A stretch of DNA of 64,000 nt from Chelydra serpentina (taxonomy: Eukaryota; Chordata; Testudines; Chelydridae). The position numbers and the translations under genes are program-made. Within the stretch, counting starts at the first letter, position 1; every line of letters begins with the position of its first letter. The DNA is taken from positions 17,502,001-17,566,000 of the forward strand of contig JBAIAC010000040.1 in assembly GCA_037349315.1 (NCBI GenBank). Reading direction: 5' to 3'. The notes beneath the pieces are model-generated. The model was not told the origin of the DNA, did no database searches, and was given only the letters and a program-made list of their open reading frames with translations. Shown in pieces: positions 60,301 through 64,000 of this stretch.

Positions 60301-61239
60301 CCAAAGGCTTAGAGTCAGTCAGGTCTGGTGTTAAAATACAACTAGTCTATTCTCCCCTCACTGCATGCACATAATTCCTTATACACTTAAAGGGACATTT
60401 GTCAGGCAGTTGAGACAAAACAATTACATTTACAAAAGGTGTGTGGGGGGGGAGGGGTATAAAAATATTTAAAGATACCCGTGTATGCACTAAAGTCAGT
60501 TTGTATATAAACATCCCTGTGCTATGCTCATAAAGACAGCACAAGACTAGCAGGGGAAAACAACAAGCTGAAACTAAGCAGTCTTTTTTCACTACTGGAG
60601 TTAAGTGAAGTGCAAAAAGTAACCAAGTAGCAGAATGGAGAACAGTAAATTGGATTTTTAAAGTTCTTTGAGTTTCAATTACTTAAGGTACTATTGGTAT
60701 CATGGGGAAGAATTGTTTTAATATGATTTTAGTTTAATCACCTCCCTGTTTATGCATGAGAGTTTATACCCATGCAAGCTGGGAGAATATGCTTGGAAGG
60801 AACTTACTTGCAGCAATTTTTTCTGCTGTTGATTATAGAGTAGTTTGGTGACTTCTGTAAATCAAAAGCTTCCATCAGACACACAAAGCCAAAGTACAGA
60901 AGGAGCCAAATTCACCCTGGTGTAACTCCACTGCCTTCAATGGTTTCCAAACCACAATCAGAAAATAACTTTCTTTTACTAAACAACAATAAAAGCAAGT
61001 GTTCAGCTAGTTATTAACCAATATGGTCTCTTAAAGCAGAGCATGTTCATTTCTGACCAGGTAACCCACTGGAATAGTGAGTGTTCAGCCATGTACATCA
61101 CTGAAAGGCGAAGACAGGGGAAACAATGCTACTTCCTCATTACATTTTGAAAGATAGATCAACTTATGGTAGCTTCAGAGGTGATAAAAAGTCCTATAAA
61201 TGAGACAGCTGAAAGGTAAGGAATGAAAGCAATAATTCT

Positions 61240-61450
61240 TAACACACATATATCACTTTGCATCTCAGAGCATTTTACAAAGATGAGAAAGTATTATCTC
61301 CCATTTCACAGATGGATAAATGAGGCTCGGGTAGGTTAAGTGACTTGGCCAAGGTTACAGAGTGAGTCAGGAGCAGAGCTGTGATAGGGGAGGGAAGAAC
61401 TCAGGTCTTTCTAGTCCCTGTCCTGTTTTCTATCAACTGGACCACACTGC
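61240..61450 (-). mobile_element. MIR-like SINE in SSH1 intron 1
   Basis: CATCTCAGAGCATTTTACAA, CATTTCACAGATGGATAAAT and GACTTGGCCAAGGTTACAGA in reverse order of the SINE. Confidence 0.65.
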
Positions 61451-62309
61451 CAGCAATGGATAGCATTTCACTGGTATAGATACTGTATTGGACACACAAC
61501 TAAAGTCATCCTGAACTGCACCGTTTGTGCTGTAGATACAATACAGGGTTCCAGGAGTCCTTCAAAGGCTCCAGGGGTAGATAAGGGCCCAGTCCTGCAA
61601 ACCTTTATTTACACATCAAACCCCATTTGCAGGATCTGCCCCTTAAAAAGCTGTAAGAACCCAGTCCTGCAGGCTCGGGCCAGAACTGTTTAACATAACA
61701 CTCTTGTTAAAAAAGCAATAGCATATTTCCCTGCCCGCCCTGCTCCCCACTCCCAGAAGCACCAGTTTCCCTCAGTGTTTACAACTTCAGAGCTCTCTTC
61801 CCCCAAAGGCACATTCTTCCAGTCACAATCCTCTGCCATGCTGTGGACACATTTGATTTGCATGTTTATTGCTTTAGCTTTCTAATCTTCTGCCTCTACC
61901 AGAGTAGAGCGGCTAGCCTCAGAGCTCCATCAGCAGCACAGCCCACAAAGAGAGCAGAGACCCATGCAGCTTTACACTCCATGAAAGCACTGCCTCCAGG
62001 GGAGGTGCCCATGTGTGCTCAGGATAACCCGACCAGGAGGAGGGCAGAGGATCCAAGCCCATTTACAGGTCTGTTTCAGAGCCGCGCACTGGGAGACCCG
62101 TCTTTGGTCTACCTTTACTTCCCATGCGCAGTGCCGCCCTGACACAATTCCTGTAAGAAGCCATCAGGCTCGGTGATGTCCCAAACAGCCGCATGGCTCT
62201 CAAAAGGAGTTGTGGGGCTGCAGAAGCATCATATAACCATTTCAGACATGGCTCCTACCCCTCAGTCTGTGAAGAAGCAAAGACACAACGCAGAGACTGC
62301 TATGAGACT

Positions 62310-62670
62310 AGACGCTGCAGGAACACAGGGACTTAGTACTGGAAGGGACATCCTGGGTCATCAAGTCCAGTCCCTACTACAGCAGGGACACAATGCCATT
62401 CAAAACCTTATCAAGAGCCCTCTGAAAACTACTTAGGTTGTTTGCACCCAACTCCTCCTATTGGGAGGCTGGTCCAAAACCTCCCTTCTCTGAACTTTCT
62501 GCTCATTTCCAGCCTAAATTCATTCATGGCCTGTTTATACCCATTTGCTCCTGTATCATCACAGTCCTTCAGCTTAAATATATTGTCTCCTTCCTTGGTG
62601 TTTACCACTGGATGTATTAACAGAGAGCAACAAGGTCCCCTCTCAGCCTTTGTTTTGCTGCATGCTTAGC
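62310..62670 (-). mobile_element. CR1 LINE fragment in SSH1 intron 1
   Basis: TTAGTACTGGAAGGGACATC, CATCAAGTCCAGTCCCTACT, AGGTTGTTTGCACCCAACTC and TTTATACCCATTTGCTCCTG are antisense CR1 3' sequence. It is more diverged than the copy at 36571. Confidence 0.7.
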
Positions 62671-64000
62671 ACAGGATGAATTAAACTGTAGCAGTCTAAC
62701 CCACATGAGCATGACCACGTTACTGTGCTAGCAGGTAGTGGGGTTTCCTTCTGGTCCCTCCAAGGCTGAGGTGCCCCCCAATGACCCTAGCTCGCTCAAT
62801 ACAGAGTGGAGCTACCTCCTAGAGTGGTATTTAATGTTGTCAAACAAAACCAATTATTTCAAGAAAGACCTTCAGACCTGATCAGAAGTCTGGATAAGTA
62901 TCCCCCAGACAGACCTCAACGCATCATGGCTCTAACGTCATCCTCTGTGCAGGCAATCAGCATCTGAAGGCACCCACGCATTGTCTCTCTTCAACCACAT
63001 TCAGAATGTGGCTGAAAACCCTGTAATTGTGAGCATTACGGAATGACTGGATAAACAAACTTACTGTATATTTGTAATTAAGACAGTGATTCTCTGGATG
63101 TATTGGCCGAGTGTATTTGAGCAATAGCCAATATTCATAATGGGACTGGCTAGGTGTGAAACATTCTCCTTGACTTAGGACAAGACAACCTATTGTTATG
63201 CATGATAAAAGGGAACAGGCAAAGTTTAATTAGATGAATTATCTACATTACAGGATTCGCTTTATGACTCTCCAAGTGACAAACTCTCCCAGTTTTCACG
63301 TCACAACAGGGTAAATTCTGGTTTTGAAGTTAGATGAGTTGTGCCAAGAAAAAACTACCCGTGTCCTCCAGAACAGCTTAACACAGATGGGTTCTTCCTG
63401 GGCAACTCGCTTGATGTCACTGAGGGTGCCTCAGTGTAACTGAGCAGAATCGGGCTCTAAAGCCACCTGACTTTCAGAGATGCTGAGCACCCATTACTTG
63501 GCCATTGAAGTCAACTGGCCTGGTCCTGGAAAATCTTATGCAAAAACTCTTAACTCAATGAAATCACTCGTGGTTAAAGGTGAGCACACATAAGTCTTTT
63601 CAGGATTCTGTGGGTGTTTGGCATCTCTGAAAAAAATCAAACCACAAGTGCCCTGTGACCAGGATAGATACAAGAAACAAGCATTCAGCAACTATGGCAA
63701 CCCTAAAGACAGAATTACACACAGCAATTTGAGACTTACTACGGTATCATAGGCATTGAAACAAATTCATACAATGGCCGGCAACTCCCTCTGCCTGCAC
63801 TGGGGCTTGTCTTTACATATCTGATGGCAAAAAATGGCTTACAGGAATATACCCAGGACATGAGTATCCTAGCATATCTCCATTGCCACAATGATCAAAC
63901 CCTCAACCCCATATACCTTCCAAGATCCATGGGTCCTAGACATGCTTATTACATGAGGTGTACCTCATCCAGCGTACTAAATGCCCCCAATAACAACTAA

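Larger units (their letters stand above)
18430..64000 (-). other. SSH1: SSH1 transcription unit (Slingshot homolog 1), partial
   Basis: This is the gene-level entry for the minus-strand SSH1 gene; exon 1 lies off the right edge. SSH1 removes the inhibitory phosphate from Ser3 of cofilin/ADF at F-actin-rich sites and so promotes actin filament turnover. It is antagonised by LIM kinases. Fourteen coding exons were placed by reading the reverse strand and joining at AG/GT sites. Their summed length is 3180 nt (1059 residues plus stop) and frame is kept at every junction. Together with exon 1 this gives about 1080 residues, close to the roughly 1050 of mammalian SSH1. The paralogue call (SSH1, not SSH2 or SSH3) rests on the C-terminal tail: LTRSSSSDSIHS, SPLKRSNSLAKLG and the last residues ENLKSTLWKGKS match the SSH1 tail as I know it. 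Exon number (15 with the missing first) also agrees with mammalian SSH1. Confidence 0.93.
57314..64000 (-). other. SSH1: SSH1 intron 1 (partial)
   Basis: 6.7 kb to the window edge, with a SINE and a CR1 fragment. No CpG-rich first exon or promoter was found, so exon 1 should lie further right. Confidence 0.6.

Noticed and set aside
57400..64000. SSH1 exon 1 and CpG-rich promoter
   Set aside because: No GC-rich first exon or MALVT-type start was found on the minus strand; presumed off the right edge.

Overview
The window is vertebrate nuclear DNA, most likely from a turtle or a close sauropsid relative. The reasons are multi-exon, intron-rich gene structure on the minus strand, moderate GC, and interspersed repeats I recognise as typical of turtle genomes: CR1 LINE 3' ends, tRNA-derived MIR-like SINEs, non-autonomous hAT elements and a TTAA-flanked MITE. 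The taxon is an inference from repeat type only.

The main gene is SSH1 (Slingshot protein phosphatase 1, the cofilin phosphatase). It runs on the minus strand from beyond the right edge down to about 18430. Fourteen coding exons (numbered 2 to 15) can be placed with splice sites. Their combined length is 3180 nt, exactly 1060 codons including the stop, and every junction keeps frame. Exon 1, with the canonical start, is not visible and is presumed to lie beyond base 64000. The SSH-N region is in exons 3 to 8 or 9, a DEK-C-like segment in exon 10, the dual-specificity phosphatase domain in exons 11 to 13 (HCKMGVSRS in exon 13), and the long regulatory and actin-binding tail in exons 14 and 15. 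The 3' UTR is about 5.75 kb and contains a dispersed repeat.

Inside intron 2 there is a convincing alternative first coding exon (52256-52359). It has two adjacent ATGs, an upstream in-frame stop, a good splice donor, and a phase that fits exon 3 but not exon 2. This is the most interesting SSH1 observation.

Left of SSH1 is a single long open reading frame (5957-7471, minus, 504 codons). It ends in a strong splice donor at 6016/6015. I do not recognise the protein. It lies where CORO1C would start by known vertebrate gene order (CORO1C - SSH1 - DAO), so an alternative 5' exon of CORO1C is one possibility. The stretch between it and the SSH1 poly(A) site (about 7.5-18.4 kb) and the stretch to its left (1-6 kb) hold only repeats that I can recognise.

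Mobile elements of note are: a 750-bp hAT-like element at 33784-34533 carrying a 48-bp minisatellite and an 18-bp perfect hairpin; a 249-bp hAT element with a perfect 8-bp target duplication at 2581-2829; a 127-bp TTAA MITE at 51084-51210; a CR1 copy split by a roughly 760-bp insertion at 31784-33165; a CR1 copy with a reverse-transcriptase-tail reading frame at 36571-37207; and a MITE nested in another repeat at about 56545-56960. No CRISPR array, tRNA gene, rRNA gene or operon-like structure was seen. I found no new multi-gene system here.
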